Notes: generated from the sequence alone by a model not told the origin. A stretch of 64,000 nt of DNA from Chitinophaga alhagiae (GCF_003568665.1 NZ_QXMH01000001.1:992001-1056000), one strand, 5' to 3'; counted from the first letter of the stretch, positions 53,499 to 62,887 are shown. Program-made: numbers and translations.

Positions 53499-53511
53499 GT
53501 TACAACGCTGG

Positions 53512-53566
53512 CAAAATTAGGCGGCTACGGCTGATTAACCAAATAGGTACTGATTTTATATCTTTG
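53512..53566. promoter_or_regulatory. Divergent promoters of the ECF sigma gene and pyrD
   Basis: For the sigma gene (minus strand) TTTG at 53543-53540 is followed after 20 bp by TAATTTTG at 53519-53512. For pyrD (plus strand) TATCTTTG at 53559-53566 lies 7 nt before the ATG at 53574. The two sites are back to back in 60 bp and could affect each other. Confidence 0.65.
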
Positions 53567-53573
53567 CCCCTAC

Positions 53574-54605
53574 ATGTACGGTTTCATCAAGAAAATACTC
53601 TTCGGTTTCCCTCCTGAAAGCATTCACCACAGCGTGATGCGGGGCTTAAAGATCGTGAACGGCCTGCCGTTCGGAAAAAACCTGCTGGACGCTTTCTGCC
53701 AGCCTAAAAATGCCGGGCTTGAAAGAACTTTGTGGGGACTTCGTTTCCCCAATCCCGTTGGTTTGGCCGCCGGCTTCGATAAAGACGGTAAATATATAGA
53801 CGAGCTGGCGCGGCTGGGTTTCGGCTTCGTGGAAATCGGCACCGTAACACCCCTGCCCCAACCCGGTAACGACCAGCCGCGGCTGTTCAGGCTGCCGGCA
53901 GACCAGGCGCTCATCAACCGCATGGGCTTCAACAATGAAGGGGCCAGGGCCGCCGCCAAGCGCCTGCAAAAGCGCCGTACCAACATCATCATCGGCGGCA
54001 ACATCGGCAAAAACAAAACCACGCCCAACGAAGAGGCCATCAGTGACTACGAAAAATGTTTTCATGCCCTGTTTGACGTGGTAGACTACTTTGTGGTGAA
54101 CGTAAGCTCGCCCAATACGCCCAACCTGCGCGCCCTGCAGGAAAAGGAACCGCTGAAGCAACTGCTGCACCACCTGCAAACGCTGAACACGCAAAAAAGC
54201 AGATCGAAACCCATCTTGCTGAAAATAGCGCCCGACCTCACTAACGAGCAACTGGACGATATCATTGAAATTGTGACGGAAACCGGCCTGGCGGGCATTG
54301 TAGCCACCAATACCACCATTAGCCGCGAGCACCTGCAAACACCGGCCGAAACGCTGGAGCAGATAGGCGCCGGCGGGCTGAGCGGGCTGCCGGTAAAGGA
54401 AAGGGCCACGGAAGTGATCCGCTACATTCACCGGCAATCAGGCGGTAAAATTCCCATTATTGCCGTAGGCGGCATTTTCACCGCCGCAGACGCACAGGAA
54501 AAACTGAACGCAGGGGCCTCCCTCGTACAGGTATACACCGGTTTTATTTATGAAGGGCCTGCCATTGTGAAGAAGATCTGCCAGGGATTATCTCAACATC
54601 CATAA
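53574..54605 (+). CDS. pyrD: Dihydroorotate dehydrogenase, class 2 (quinone)
   Basis: The 343-residue FMN enzyme oxidises dihydroorotate and passes electrons to menaquinone. It has an N-terminal membrane-associated helix ([18 protein letters not shown]), [46 protein letters not shown] with the catalytic Ser, and [29 protein letters not shown]. Class 2 is given by the N-terminal part and the catalytic Ser. terC follows after 4 nt. Confidence 0.96.
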   Translation: MYGFIKKILFGFPPESIHHSVMRGLKIVNGLPFGKNLLDAFCQPKNAGLERTLWGLRFPNPVGLAAGFDKDGKYIDELARLGFGFVEIGTVTPLPQPGNDQPRLFRLPADQALINRMGFNNEGARAAAKRLQKRRTNIIIGGNIGKNKTTPNEEAISDYEKCFHALFDVVDYFVVNVSSPNTPNLRALQEKEPLKQLLHHLQTLNTQKSRSKPILLKIAPDLTNEQLDDIIEIVTETGLAGIVATNTTISREHLQTPAETLEQIGAGGLSGLPVKERATEVIRYIHRQSGGKIPIIAVGGIFTAADAQEKLNAGASLVQVYTGFIYEGPAIVKKICQGLSQHP

Positions 54606-54609
54606 TTAT

Positions 54610-55389
54610 ATGCAAGACCTCCTCACCCTCGATGCACTCGTCAGCCTGCTTACGCTCACGCTCATGGAAGTAGTGCTGGGCATAGACAATGTTATTTTCG
54701 TATCTATTGTTATGAACCGCCTGCCGGAGCAAAAACGGCTGCAGGCCCGCCGCATCTGGATGTTTACCGGCATAGCCGTACGCGTGGTACTGCTGCTCTG
54801 CATCGGCTACATTGTAAAAGCTGTAGACCCGCTCTTTTATATTTTCGGGAAAGGCCTCAGCCTCCGCGACCTCATCATGCTGGCCGGCGGCCTCTTCCTG
54901 CTCGTAAAGACCACGCTGGAAATACACCACAAGCTGGAAGGAGAAGAAGAGGCCTCTCCAAAAGCAGGCGGCAAAGGGGCCGCCACGCTGATGAACGTGG
55001 TGGGACAGATCATTCTCATTGACATGGTATTCTCCTTTGACAGCATTATCACCGCCGTAGGCCTCGCCAAACATGTGGAGATCATGATAGTGGCGGTGAT
55101 CATTGCCATGTTCATCATGTTCTCTTTTGCGCCCCGCATCAGCAATTTCATTCACAAGCACCCCACGCTTAAAATGCTGGCGCTTTCTTTCCTCATCATG
55201 GTAGGCGGCATTCTTATTATTGAAGGCTGGAACCCCACCGTAGTGCATGATCTGCACCTCAAGAACTATGTTTACTTTGCTATGGCGTTCTCTTTCTCTG
55301 TAGAGCTGCTGAACATGCGGATGCGGAAGAAAACGGCGCCGCCCCCGGTGGAACTGCGGGAACCGAAGATCAGGGACAATAAGGATTAA
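54610..55389 (+). CDS. TerC-family integral membrane protein
   Basis: The 259-residue protein has about seven membrane helices with the TerC marks EVVLGIDNVIF and VDMVFSFDSIITAVGL, which hold acidic residues in the membrane. Members are linked to tellurite resistance and metal (manganese) efflux, and recently to secretory-protein metalation. The exact role is open. It follows pyrD closely and is probably co-transcribed. Confidence 0.9.
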   Translation: MQDLLTLDALVSLLTLTLMEVVLGIDNVIFVSIVMNRLPEQKRLQARRIWMFTGIAVRVVLLLCIGYIVKAVDPLFYIFGKGLSLRDLIMLAGGLFLLVKTTLEIHHKLEGEEEASPKAGGKGAATLMNVVGQIILIDMVFSFDSIITAVGLAKHVEIMIVAVIIAMFIMFSFAPRISNFIHKHPTLKMLALSFLIMVGGILIIEGWNPTVVHDLHLKNYVYFAMAFSFSVELLNMRMRKKTAPPPVELREPKIRDNKD

Positions 55390-55481
55390 AAATACGGTGC
55401 TGCGGTTGTACCGCTTTGCAGCGGGCGTTCGTTTACAGCAATACTATCAGCTTTTGCCGTACTTGCGCCCAAACGCCATCA

Positions 55482-56180
55482 TCACCTGTTCACCGCCGCC
55501 ATCAGCGTACAACCCACCAGCCCCGCCGTTTCCGTGCGCAGCCGGGTATTGCCCAGTGTTACGGGCACAAAACCGTATTGCAACGCCAGCGCTATTTCAG
55601 CGGGTGCAAAGTCTCCCTCCGGGCCAATCAGCAACAGGGTATTTTGCCCCGGCTGCATGGCATCCAGCAGGTGCTTTTTTTCATTGGGCAGGCAATGCGC
55701 AATGAAACGCTGCTCTGTGGAGGCCATCAGGCGCTCCAGCGGTACAGGCTCCGCCAGCACGGGCAAATGCCATTGCCGGGACTGGAGCATGGCTGATACC
55801 AGGATGTTCTGCAGCCGTTCGGCCTTCAGCTTTTCTTTCTCGGTGCGCAGTGTAATGAGGGGTATGATTTCTTGTACGCCTATCTCCACCGCTTTTTCGA
55901 GGAACCATTCCATGCGGGCGGCGTTTTTGGTAAAGGCAATGGCTATACGCAGCGCCACGGCGGGCGCGGGCATGAGGGTTTGAGCGGTCACCTCCGCCAC
56001 GCACTTCTTCCGGTGATCGTCCACTATCACGGCTTCGTACCGCGAGCCGCGGCCATCGGCCAGCAGCACCGCATCGCCCTTTTCCTTCCGTAACACCTGT
56101 ATGCAATATTTGGATGTTGGCTCATCCATGGTATAAAAGCCGGACTGTGCATCCCTGGCGTAAAAAACCGGTAACTCCAT
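55482..56180 (-). CDS. rsmE: 16S rRNA (uracil-1498-N3)-methyltransferase
   Basis: The 232-residue SPOUT enzyme has an N-terminal PUA-like part and the knotted SAM site with LLIGPEGDFAPAEIALALQYGFVPVTLGNTRLRTETA. It methylates U1498 in the decoding site. It lies 32 bp after the MATE gene on the same strand. Confidence 0.95.
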   Translation of the reverse strand: MELPVFYARDAQSGFYTMDEPTSKYCIQVLRKEKGDAVLLADGRGSRYEAVIVDDHRKKCVAEVTAQTLMPAPAVALRIAIAFTKNAARMEWFLEKAVEIGVQEIIPLITLRTEKEKLKAERLQNILVSAMLQSRQWHLPVLAEPVPLERLMASTEQRFIAHCLPNEKKHLLDAMQPGQNTLLLIGPEGDFAPAEIALALQYGFVPVTLGNTRLRTETAGLVGCTLMAAVNR

Positions 56181-56212
56181 GCCGTAAAATTATAGCTTTC
56201 ATTGCTGATTTT

Positions 56213-57592
56213 TTAATGGCCGGACGGTACCCCGCGGTTGTCTGCCTGCCTTTCCAGACCGCGGGTGATGGTCTGGAAACGGAAGAACAGCAGCACGGAA
56301 GCGCCCAGCAGGCCCAGCAACAGGCCCCACCAGATGCCTTGTACGCCAAAGTTCAGGTGAAAGCCCAGTACATACCCTACCGGAAGCCCCAGCCCCCAGT
56401 AAGCCAGCATGGTGATAATGGTGGGCACTTTCACGTCTCCCAGGCCCCTGAGCACGCCCAGGCCCACTACCTGCGTACCGTCAAACAACTGGAAGAAGGC
56501 CGCAATGAGCAGCAGGCCAGACGCTACGTGGATCACCGCCGGATCGTTGATGTACATGGCGGGCAACAGGCGGTTGCCAAGCATAAAAATGACCGCGGTA
56601 ATGCCCATCAGCACCAGCACCATGTGGTAGCTGGCAATGGCGGAACGGCGCAGGTCGGTAAAATTGCCGCGGCCCAGGTTGTTGCCGCTGCGGATGCCTG
56701 CAGCGGCGGAAATGCCGCTGGCCATCATGTACGTCATGGCGGCAAGACTGATGGCTATCTGGTGGGCCGCCAGTTCTGTAGCGCCTATCCACCCCACCAT
56801 CAGTGCCGCGCCGCTGAAAGCGCTCACTTCAAAAATATATTGCAGCGCCACAGGCGTGCCCAGGCCCGCAATTTTACGCAGCGTGGCGCCCTTGATATTA
56901 CGCAGGTTGAAGGTTTGCAGGTATTCCTTGAAACGCGGCGATCTCATCACGTACCAGGCCATGGTAACGCCCATCAACAGCCGGTCTGTAAACGTTGCAA
57001 TGCCCACGCCGGCAATGCCCATCCTCGGAATGCCGAACAACCCGTACACCAGCGTAATGCCCAGCAGGATGTTGAGTATGTTGCCGACGATGCTGATGTT
57101 CATGGCCTGCCGCGTAAAGCCCAGCCCTTCCGCAAACTGCTTGAAGGTGAGAAATATCATCAGCGGCAAAAAAGAGAAGGCCAGGTAGCGGAGAAAGATC
57201 TTCGCTTCGGAGGCCACGTCCGCCGGCTGGTTCATTCTTTCCAGGTTTTGGCCTACCAGCCAGATGGCGGCAAAAAGCACAATGCCGGTAATGATATTGA
57301 TAACCAGGCTGTGCGAAAGCAGGTTGCCGCAGCTGCTGCGGTTGCCGCGGCCATTCTCCTGCGCAATGAGCGGGGTAAGGCCGTAAGACATGCCAATGCC
57401 TGTTACCATGAACACGGTGAACATGCTGTTGCCCAGTGAAACGGCGGCCAGTGGCACTTTGCCGGTGTGGCCTATGATAATGCTGTCGCTCAGCGCCACC
57501 AGGGTATGGCCCAGTTGCGAGATAACTACGGGGTAGGCGAGGTGAAAATTGTCCTGGTAGTGTGCCTTGTATTTCTTATAAAGCTGCTTCAT
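56213..57592 (-). CDS. MATE-family multidrug efflux transporter
   Basis: The 459-residue protein has 12 predicted membrane helices and the two-fold MATE repeat. It shows HLAYPVVISQLGHTLVALSDSIIIGHTG and GTPVALQYIFEVSAFSGAALMVGWIG. It exports cationic drugs or metabolites using Na+ or H+. The start is the ATG at 57592, preceded by AAAGGG. A terminator separates it from dnaB. Confidence 0.93.
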   Translation of the reverse strand: MKQLYKKYKAHYQDNFHLAYPVVISQLGHTLVALSDSIIIGHTGKVPLAAVSLGNSMFTVFMVTGIGMSYGLTPLIAQENGRGNRSSCGNLLSHSLVINIITGIVLFAAIWLVGQNLERMNQPADVASEAKIFLRYLAFSFLPLMIFLTFKQFAEGLGFTRQAMNISIVGNILNILLGITLVYGLFGIPRMGIAGVGIATFTDRLLMGVTMAWYVMRSPRFKEYLQTFNLRNIKGATLRKIAGLGTPVALQYIFEVSAFSGAALMVGWIGATELAAHQIAISLAAMTYMMASGISAAAGIRSGNNLGRGNFTDLRRSAIASYHMVLVLMGITAVIFMLGNRLLPAMYINDPAVIHVASGLLLIAAFFQLFDGTQVVGLGVLRGLGDVKVPTIITMLAYWGLGLPVGYVLGFHLNFGVQGIWWGLLLGLLGASVLLFFRFQTITRGLERQADNRGVPSGH

Positions 57593-57612
57593 GGTCCCTT
57601 TCAAATTAAAAA

Positions 57613-57639
57613 GCCGGCGTTCAGTGTACTGACGCCGGC
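57613..57639 (-). terminator. Intrinsic terminator of dnaB
   Basis: On the minus strand GCCGGCGTCAG pairs with CTGAACGCCGGC with one bulged base and a 4-nt loop, followed by TTTTTAA. It ends dnaB transcription ahead of the MATE gene. Confidence 0.85.
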
Positions 57640-57663
57640 CTGGTATGTTTTCTGCTCCCTCTG

Positions 57664-59235
57664 TCAGAATGGAGCGTCTCCAAATGCGTCGTCATCAAAA
57701 TTCATGTCGTTCATCTTCGACCCTTTCTGGATGAAGATCTTCGCTTCATCATGCCCGCCGCCACCATGGCCTTTCATGCCTGCAAACGGATTACTGGCGG
57801 CTTGCGGGGGGCCGTCTACGAAGCCATCGTCTTCAAAACGCTGAAACTCCAGTATGGCGCGGAGTTTCACGGTATCCAGCTGGCCGTTACGGTGTTTGGC
57901 AATGCGCACGTGCGTTTCCCCTTTGTTAGACTCGCCCATTTCGTTGGTGGTGATGTCGTAATACTCGGGGCGGTAGATGAACATGACCATGTCCGCATCC
58001 TGCTCAATGGCGCCTGATTCACGAAGGTCGCTCAACTGCGGCATTTTATTGCCGTCTTTCCGTTTCTCCACATCGCGGCTCAGCTGGGAAAGCGCTATCA
58101 CGGGGATGTGCAGCTCTTTGGCCAGCATTTTCAGGTCTCTCGAAATTTTACTGATCTCCTGCTCGCGGTTGGTATTGCGGCCGTCATTGGCGCCGCTCAT
58201 CAGCTGGAGGTAGTCGATCACGATGAGGCCCACGCCATGGTTATGCACCAGCCTGCGCGCCTTGGCTCGCAGTTCAAAGATGTTGAGGCCCGGGGTGTCA
58301 TCTATAAAAATGGGCGCCTTGGCCAGCCTTTCAATACCATGCGTCATCAGCTTGCGCATTTCATGTTCTTCCAGCTTGCCGCGCGTAATTTTTTCCAGCT
58401 TTATTTCTGATTCCGCGGAGAGGATACGTTGTACGATCTGCCCGCTGGACATTTCCAGGGAGAACACCGCCGCGCCTTTCGCAAACTTGGGGTGCATGGC
58501 CGCGTTACGCACCAGGTTGAGCGCAAAGGCCGTTTTACCCACCGCGGGGCGCGCCGCCAGAATGATAAGGTCGGAAGGCTGCCACCCGTAGGTGATCTTG
58601 TCCAGCGTAGGAAAGCCGGAAGGCACCCCTGTAATATCATCTCCCTTGTTCCGCAGGTCTTCGATACGTTTGATGGTATTAACGAGAATGCGGTCTATGG
58701 AATCGTAATTTTTGCGAAGGTGATTGTTGGTTACTTCAAACAGTTTGGACTCCGCGGTATCCAGCAGGTCAAACACATCCGCCGTATCTTCATAAGCCTC
58801 ACTGATAATTTCGCCAGAGATCCGGATCAGCTCCCGCTGGATGAACTTCTGCAGCACAATACGGGCATGCGCTTCAATGTTGGCGGAAGATACCACCATG
58901 TTGGTGAGGCGGGTAATGAAAAAAGGGCCGCCCACTACTTCCAGTTCCGCGGTAGACTTCAGCTCTTCCACTACGGTAAGGATGTCTACCGGCATGGATT
59001 TGGCGGCCAGCCGCTGCATGGCGGCAAATACTTTCTGGTGTGCCTCTACGTAAAAGCATTCCGCTTTAAGGATCTCGATGACCGTGTCAAAAGCGCCTTT
59101 TTCCAGCATGAGGGCGCCCAGCACCGCCTCCTCCAGCTCTTTGGCCTGAGGGGGAACTTTGCCATACACCATCGTGGAAATGTCGATACCCGGCTTGCGA
59201 CGCGTATTACGGTCTTTCTTAAGATTGAGATCCAT
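57664..59235 (-). CDS. dnaB: Replicative DNA helicase DnaB
   Basis: This 523-residue ring helicase unwinds DNA at the replication fork. The N-terminal domain (VPPQAKELEEAVLGALMLEKGAF) is followed by the RecA-like core with Walker A AARPAVGKTAFALN, Walker B LIVIDYLQLM and the LSQLSRDVEKR block. The C-terminus adds about 50 residues, Gly/His-rich then acidic, ending in NFDDDAFGDAPF. That end looks like the tip of single-strand-binding protein (DDDxPF) and may dock partner proteins. Minus-strand transcription runs away from the DnaA-box cluster upstream. Confidence 0.95.
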   Translation of the reverse strand: MDLNLKKDRNTRRKPGIDISTMVYGKVPPQAKELEEAVLGALMLEKGAFDTVIEILKAECFYVEAHQKVFAAMQRLAAKSMPVDILTVVEELKSTAELEVVGGPFFITRLTNMVVSSANIEAHARIVLQKFIQRELIRISGEIISEAYEDTADVFDLLDTAESKLFEVTNNHLRKNYDSIDRILVNTIKRIEDLRNKGDDITGVPSGFPTLDKITYGWQPSDLIILAARPAVGKTAFALNLVRNAAMHPKFAKGAAVFSLEMSSGQIVQRILSAESEIKLEKITRGKLEEHEMRKLMTHGIERLAKAPIFIDDTPGLNIFELRAKARRLVHNHGVGLIVIDYLQLMSGANDGRNTNREQEISKISRDLKMLAKELHIPVIALSQLSRDVEKRKDGNKMPQLSDLRESGAIEQDADMVMFIYRPEYYDITTNEMGESNKGETHVRIAKHRNGQLDTVKLRAILEFQRFEDDGFVDGPPQAASNPFAGMKGHGGGGHDEAKIFIQKGSKMNDMNFDDDAFGDAPF

Positions 59236-59461
59236 TTATATCAGTTAGTTAAGTAAGGTTAAAAAAATGGTTACCGAAGGTTCCTTGGACTATAGGTTTA
59301 CAACTTTTATACATGCCGCAGCATGCATCAACTTTAACAAATTGTAAATTTTTTCAAGCCGGGAAAACTAAGGTAACGGCATTTTTCCAATATAACCTTC
59401 ATTCTCCGGAACTATATTTATTAATCAGTAACGCACAGGTTATGCCAACACGTATACCCGG

Positions 59462-59559
59462 TTATCCACCGTTCAAGGGGGAGTTATCCACCAAAAACGA
59501 TAAAAATCCCTAGCAAAGTTCCGATTATTCACATTTCCTGTGCAAAAAGATTTTCCACA
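59462..59559 (+). other. DnaA-box cluster, candidate replication origin or DnaA-controlled region
   Basis: The 475-bp spacer between dnaB and pheT holds four DnaA-box-like 9-mers in one direction: TTATCCACC at 59462-59470 and 59484-59492, TTATTCACA (exact TTATnCACA) at 59525-59533, and TTTTCCACA (one mismatch) at 59551-59559. TGTGCAAAA (59539-59547) is a fifth, reversed and one mismatch away. An AT-rich stretch (about 59240-59430) lies directly to the left, as a melting zone would. Transcription points away on both sides (dnaB left, pheT right). The gene content fits an origin, but dnaA is not in view. Confidence 0.45.
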
Positions 59560-59680
59560 TTTTGCTTGCGGAAATTTCCCCCGTTCCATACAACGGAAGT
59601 TGTTAACTTTACGCGGCGCCACCACGGCTGCGCAAAGGCTGCAAAAGTGATGGAAATAATTGATTTTCACAAAATTAAAA

Positions 59681-59697
59681 CAGCACCCTGGGTGCTG
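59681..59697 (+). promoter_or_regulatory. Small hairpin in the pheT leader
   Basis: CAGCACC pairs with GGTGCTG around CTG and ends 13 nt before the pheT ATG. It could affect translation. No T run follows, and no Phe-rich leader peptide is seen. Confidence 0.3.
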
Positions 59698-59710
59698 ACA
59701 GGAATAACAG

Positions 59711-62143
59711 ATGACAATTTCGTATAACTGGTTATGTGACTATTTGCCGGTAAAACCCAGCCCGGAGGAACTTTCTGTGATACTGACGGCAATAGGCCTG
59801 GAAGTAGAAAGCCTGGAAAAGTTCGAAAGCGTGAAAGGAAGCCTGGAAGGCCTGGTAATTGGCGAAGTGCTGAGCGTGGAGCCACACCCCAATGCAGACA
59901 AGCTGCGGCTTACACGGGTAAACATCGGCAACGGGGAACCGTTGGCCATTGTTTGCGGCGCGCCCAACGTAGCGGCGGGCCAGAAGGTAGTGGTAGCCCC
60001 CGTTGGCGCCACCATCTACCCCGCTTCCGGAGAGCCCATGACCATGAAAAAAGCGAAGATCCGCGGAGAAGAAAGCTACGGCATGATCTGCGCGGAAGAC
60101 GAAATTGGCCTTGGCGCCAGCCATGACGGCATTATGGTGCTGGACCCCGCCCTTCAACCTGGCCTCACCGCCCGGGAGCTGTTCCAGCCCGCACAGGACT
60201 GGGTATACGAGATAGGCCTTACCCCCAATCATATGGACGCTATGAGCCACATTGGCGTGGCGCGGGACGTATGCGCCTACCTCAACAACCGGGAAAAGAC
60301 CCAGGCCTACCACGTGCGCAAACCGGGGCTGAACACCGCCTGCGCAGCGGAACAGCCTTTACAGATAGGCGTGGAAGTGAAAAACACCGAAGCCTGCCCC
60401 CGTTATTGCGGGCAAACCATTACCGGCGTCAAGACCGGCCCTTCCCCCGCCTGGATGCAGCACCGCCTGCAGGCCATCGGGGTGCGGCCCATCAATAATA
60501 TTGTTGACATCACCAACTACGTACTGCATGAAACCGGCCAGCCCCTGCATGCCTTTGACGCGGACCAGATAAAGGGCGGCAAAGTGGTGATACAGAACCT
60601 GCCCACCGGCACCCCGTTCATATCGCTGGATGGCAAGGAACGCAAGCTGGATGAGGGAGACCTGATGATCTGCGACGGCGAGAACAACGGCCTTTGTATT
60701 GCGGGCGTTTTCGGGGGCCTGAACTCCGGCGTGAAAGACGGTACGGTGAACATCTTCCTGGAAAGCGCTTATTTCAGCGCCACCGGCATCCGTAAAACCT
60801 CCATGCGCCACGGCCTCCGTACAGACGCCGCCGTGCGTTTTGAAAAGGGGCTGGACGTTGGCCTGGCGCCTTTTGCACTGGAGCGCGCCGTAGCCCTCAT
60901 TGGCGAAATTGCCCAGGGCCTGCCGGCCTCCGGTATTACGGACGTGTATCCCAAACCCATAGAAAGCCCGTCCATCACCGTTACTTATGCGTACATCAAC
61001 CGCCTCAGCGGCCACCAGTACGCGCCGGAACAAGTGCAGAACATCCTGCACAGCCTGGGCTTCACCATTCATGCAACAGCTGACGCGGAGCTGAAAGTAA
61101 GCCCGCCCCTGTATAAACCGGACATCACCATCCCGGCAGACATTGTGGAGGAAATTATGCGGATAGACGGGCTGGACAATATTCCCATCCCCGAACTGGT
61201 ACACATGGTGCCCTCCCGCCAGGCGCAGCCAGACAAGGAAAGGGTGAAGGAAAAGATCGCGGACTACCTGGCCGCCAACGGCTTCTCCGAAATATTCACC
61301 AACTCCATCACCAACAGCCAGTATTACACGCACCTGGACCCTGACAGCCTGGTGAAAATGCTGAACAGCCTGAGCGCCGATCTGAACGTGATGCGCCCTT
61401 CCATGCTGGAATCCGGCCTGGAGCGGATTGCCTATAACCTGAACCGCCGGAACGACGACCTGCTGTTTTTCGAGTTCGGGAAAACATATGCCCGGGAGGC
61501 CACCGGCCAATACCCGGAAACGGCCCACCTCAGCCTCTACCTCACCGGGCAGAAGCTGCCGGAGAACTGGATGCACAAACCGCAGGCGGTGGATTTCTAC
61601 TACCTGAAAGGATACGTGGCCAACATATTGCAGCAACTGGCCCTGCCCGCTCCGCAAATGACGGCCACCACCGTACATGGCCTGCAGCCGGCCTTTGAAG
61701 TAAGCGTAAACGGCCGCACCGTGGCCGTGCTGGGCGGCGTAGAGAGTAAACAACTGAAGGCGTTTGACATCAAACAACCCGTTTGGTACGCTGATTTTTA
61801 TTGGGACGTGATACTGCAGCAATTGCAGGTAAAAGATACTTTCTTCGAGGAAATACCTAAATTCCCGGCTGTAAGGAGAGACCTTGCGCTGGTGCTGGAC
61901 AAACAGGTGAGCTTTGCCGCTGTGGAAACGGCCGCCCGCTCTGTAAAAACAAACCTGTTGCAACAGATCAACCTGTTTGATGTTTTTGAAAGCGAGAAGC
62001 TGGGCGCCGGTAAAAAGTCTTACGCCGTCAGCTTCACCTTCCAGAACAGGGAGAAAACGCTCACAGACCAGGAAACTGACGCGCTGATGGGCAAATTCAT
62101 CAAAGCATTTGAAACGCAATTACAGGCGGAGATCCGCAAATAA
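59711..62143 (+). CDS. pheT: Phenylalanyl-tRNA synthetase beta subunit
   Basis: The 810-residue subunit has an N-terminal tRNA-binding (EMAP-like) domain (about 40-150), the B3/B4 editing domain, B5 (NRLSGHQYAPEQVQNILHSLGF), a catalytic-like core and a C-terminal ferredoxin-fold anticodon-binding domain (FPAVRRDLALVLDKQVSFAAVE). It is full length. The pheS partner is elsewhere, which is common in Bacteroidota. Its stop and the next start share one base in TAATG. Confidence 0.97.
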   Translation: MTISYNWLCDYLPVKPSPEELSVILTAIGLEVESLEKFESVKGSLEGLVIGEVLSVEPHPNADKLRLTRVNIGNGEPLAIVCGAPNVAAGQKVVVAPVGATIYPASGEPMTMKKAKIRGEESYGMICAEDEIGLGASHDGIMVLDPALQPGLTARELFQPAQDWVYEIGLTPNHMDAMSHIGVARDVCAYLNNREKTQAYHVRKPGLNTACAAEQPLQIGVEVKNTEACPRYCGQTITGVKTGPSPAWMQHRLQAIGVRPINNIVDITNYVLHETGQPLHAFDADQIKGGKVVIQNLPTGTPFISLDGKERKLDEGDLMICDGENNGLCIAGVFGGLNSGVKDGTVNIFLESAYFSATGIRKTSMRHGLRTDAAVRFEKGLDVGLAPFALERAVALIGEIAQGLPASGITDVYPKPIESPSITVTYAYINRLSGHQYAPEQVQNILHSLGFTIHATADAELKVSPPLYKPDITIPADIVEEIMRIDGLDNIPIPELVHMVPSRQAQPDKERVKEKIADYLAANGFSEIFTNSITNSQYYTHLDPDSLVKMLNSLSADLNVMRPSMLESGLERIAYNLNRRNDDLLFFEFGKTYAREATGQYPETAHLSLYLTGQKLPENWMHKPQAVDFYYLKGYVANILQQLALPAPQMTATTVHGLQPAFEVSVNGRTVAVLGGVESKQLKAFDIKQPVWYADFYWDVILQQLQVKDTFFEEIPKFPAVRRDLALVLDKQVSFAAVETAARSVKTNLLQQINLFDVFESEKLGAGKKSYAVSFTFQNREKTLTDQETDALMGKFIKAFETQLQAEIRK

Positions 62144-62448
62144 TGGCACTGGAACAAACCATACAACGCATTGAGGACAAACTGCAGCAGCTGATAAAAA
62201 AGCTGCAGCAGTCGCAGGCAGATAATGCCATGCTGCGCACACAATTGCTGGAGCACCAGGAAGAATTGCGCCGGCAGGAAGCCGTTATTACCGGCCTCGA
62301 TGAAAAGCTGAAGCTCGCCAAGATAGCTACGGTTACGCAGGGGAATGGTTTGTCTGAAGAGGAAGCGGCCTTCAGAAAAGAAGTGCGCGGGAAGATCAAT
62401 GACTATATCAGGGAAATTGACCGGTGCATTGCGCTGCTGAACTCGTAG
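62143..62448 (+). CDS. Small coiled-coil protein between pheT and zapA
   Basis: The 101-residue protein is mainly an alpha-helical coiled coil (IQRIEDKLQQLIKKLQQSQADNAMLRTQLLEHQEELRR) with a short C-terminal helix. I do not recognise the family by name, but its size, coiled coil and place before zapA recall ZapB-like division factors. Translation is coupled to pheT through TAATG. A toxin-antitoxin pair on the other strand now separates it from zapA. It ends 4 bp before the convergent toxin gene. Confidence 0.75.
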   Translation: MALEQTIQRIEDKLQQLIKKLQQSQADNAMLRTQLLEHQEELRRQEAVITGLDEKLKLAKIATVTQGNGLSEEEAAFRKEVRGKINDYIREIDRCIALLNS

Positions 62449-62452
62449 TTGT

Positions 62453-62884
62453 TCAATAACTGCATTTATCCACTTTTACGATACTTACCTCCTTCATCAG
62501 CTCATGCTTCGGATTAAGGAGGTAATTTTTTTGCCCGGGCCAGTAAATGGAAGGGAAACCTATTACCAGGGTGCGACGGGCCCGCAGCGCGGCGGAGCCA
62601 AATTCCAGCGCGGCCGGCGGGCGCGGCTCTTCCCGCCAGTGAGGCGGCAGGTTTTCTTCGTCAAACAGCTCACAGCTGCCGTCCGGCACGTCCAGCTCCG
62701 AAATGACCATGGTAGGCGGCAGCTTGCCGGTAGCGGCGTAAATATTGCTTTCAAGAATGCAGAGCGGCCATGAATCGAACACGTAAATACAGCTGTCTGC
62801 TGCCAGGTTCCAGCGGCCGCTTTCCAGGTACGCCCCTTTCAGGTCATGCGCCTCTTCCCAATGCCCGAGTTTGTACAGCCGCAT
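62453..62884 (-). CDS. RES-domain toxin (NAD+ phosphorylase type)
   Basis: The 143-residue protein matches the RES family: SGRWN (Arg24), IYVFDS (Tyr34), LES (Glu45), VIGFPSIYWPGQKNYLLNP (Ser112, Asn120). RES toxins such as MbcT destroy NAD+ by phosphorolysis, and ParT modifies Prs. The gene starts 3 nt after the antitoxin stop codon, in the usual antitoxin-first order. Confidence 0.9.
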   Translation of the reverse strand: MRLYKLGHWEEAHDLKGAYLESGRWNLAADSCIYVFDSWPLCILESNIYAATGKLPPTMVISELDVPDGSCELFDEENLPPHWREEPRPPAALEFGSAALRARRTLVIGFPSIYWPGQKNYLLNPKHELMKEVSIVKVDKCSY

Positions 62885-62887
62885 CCC

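Noticed and set aside
56114..57439. 441-codon plus-strand frame opposite rsmE and the MATE gene
   Set aside because: It spans two well supported minus-strand genes and has no domain of its own.
60359..62119. 586-codon minus-strand frame opposite pheT
   Set aside because: pheT on the plus strand is complete and certain.
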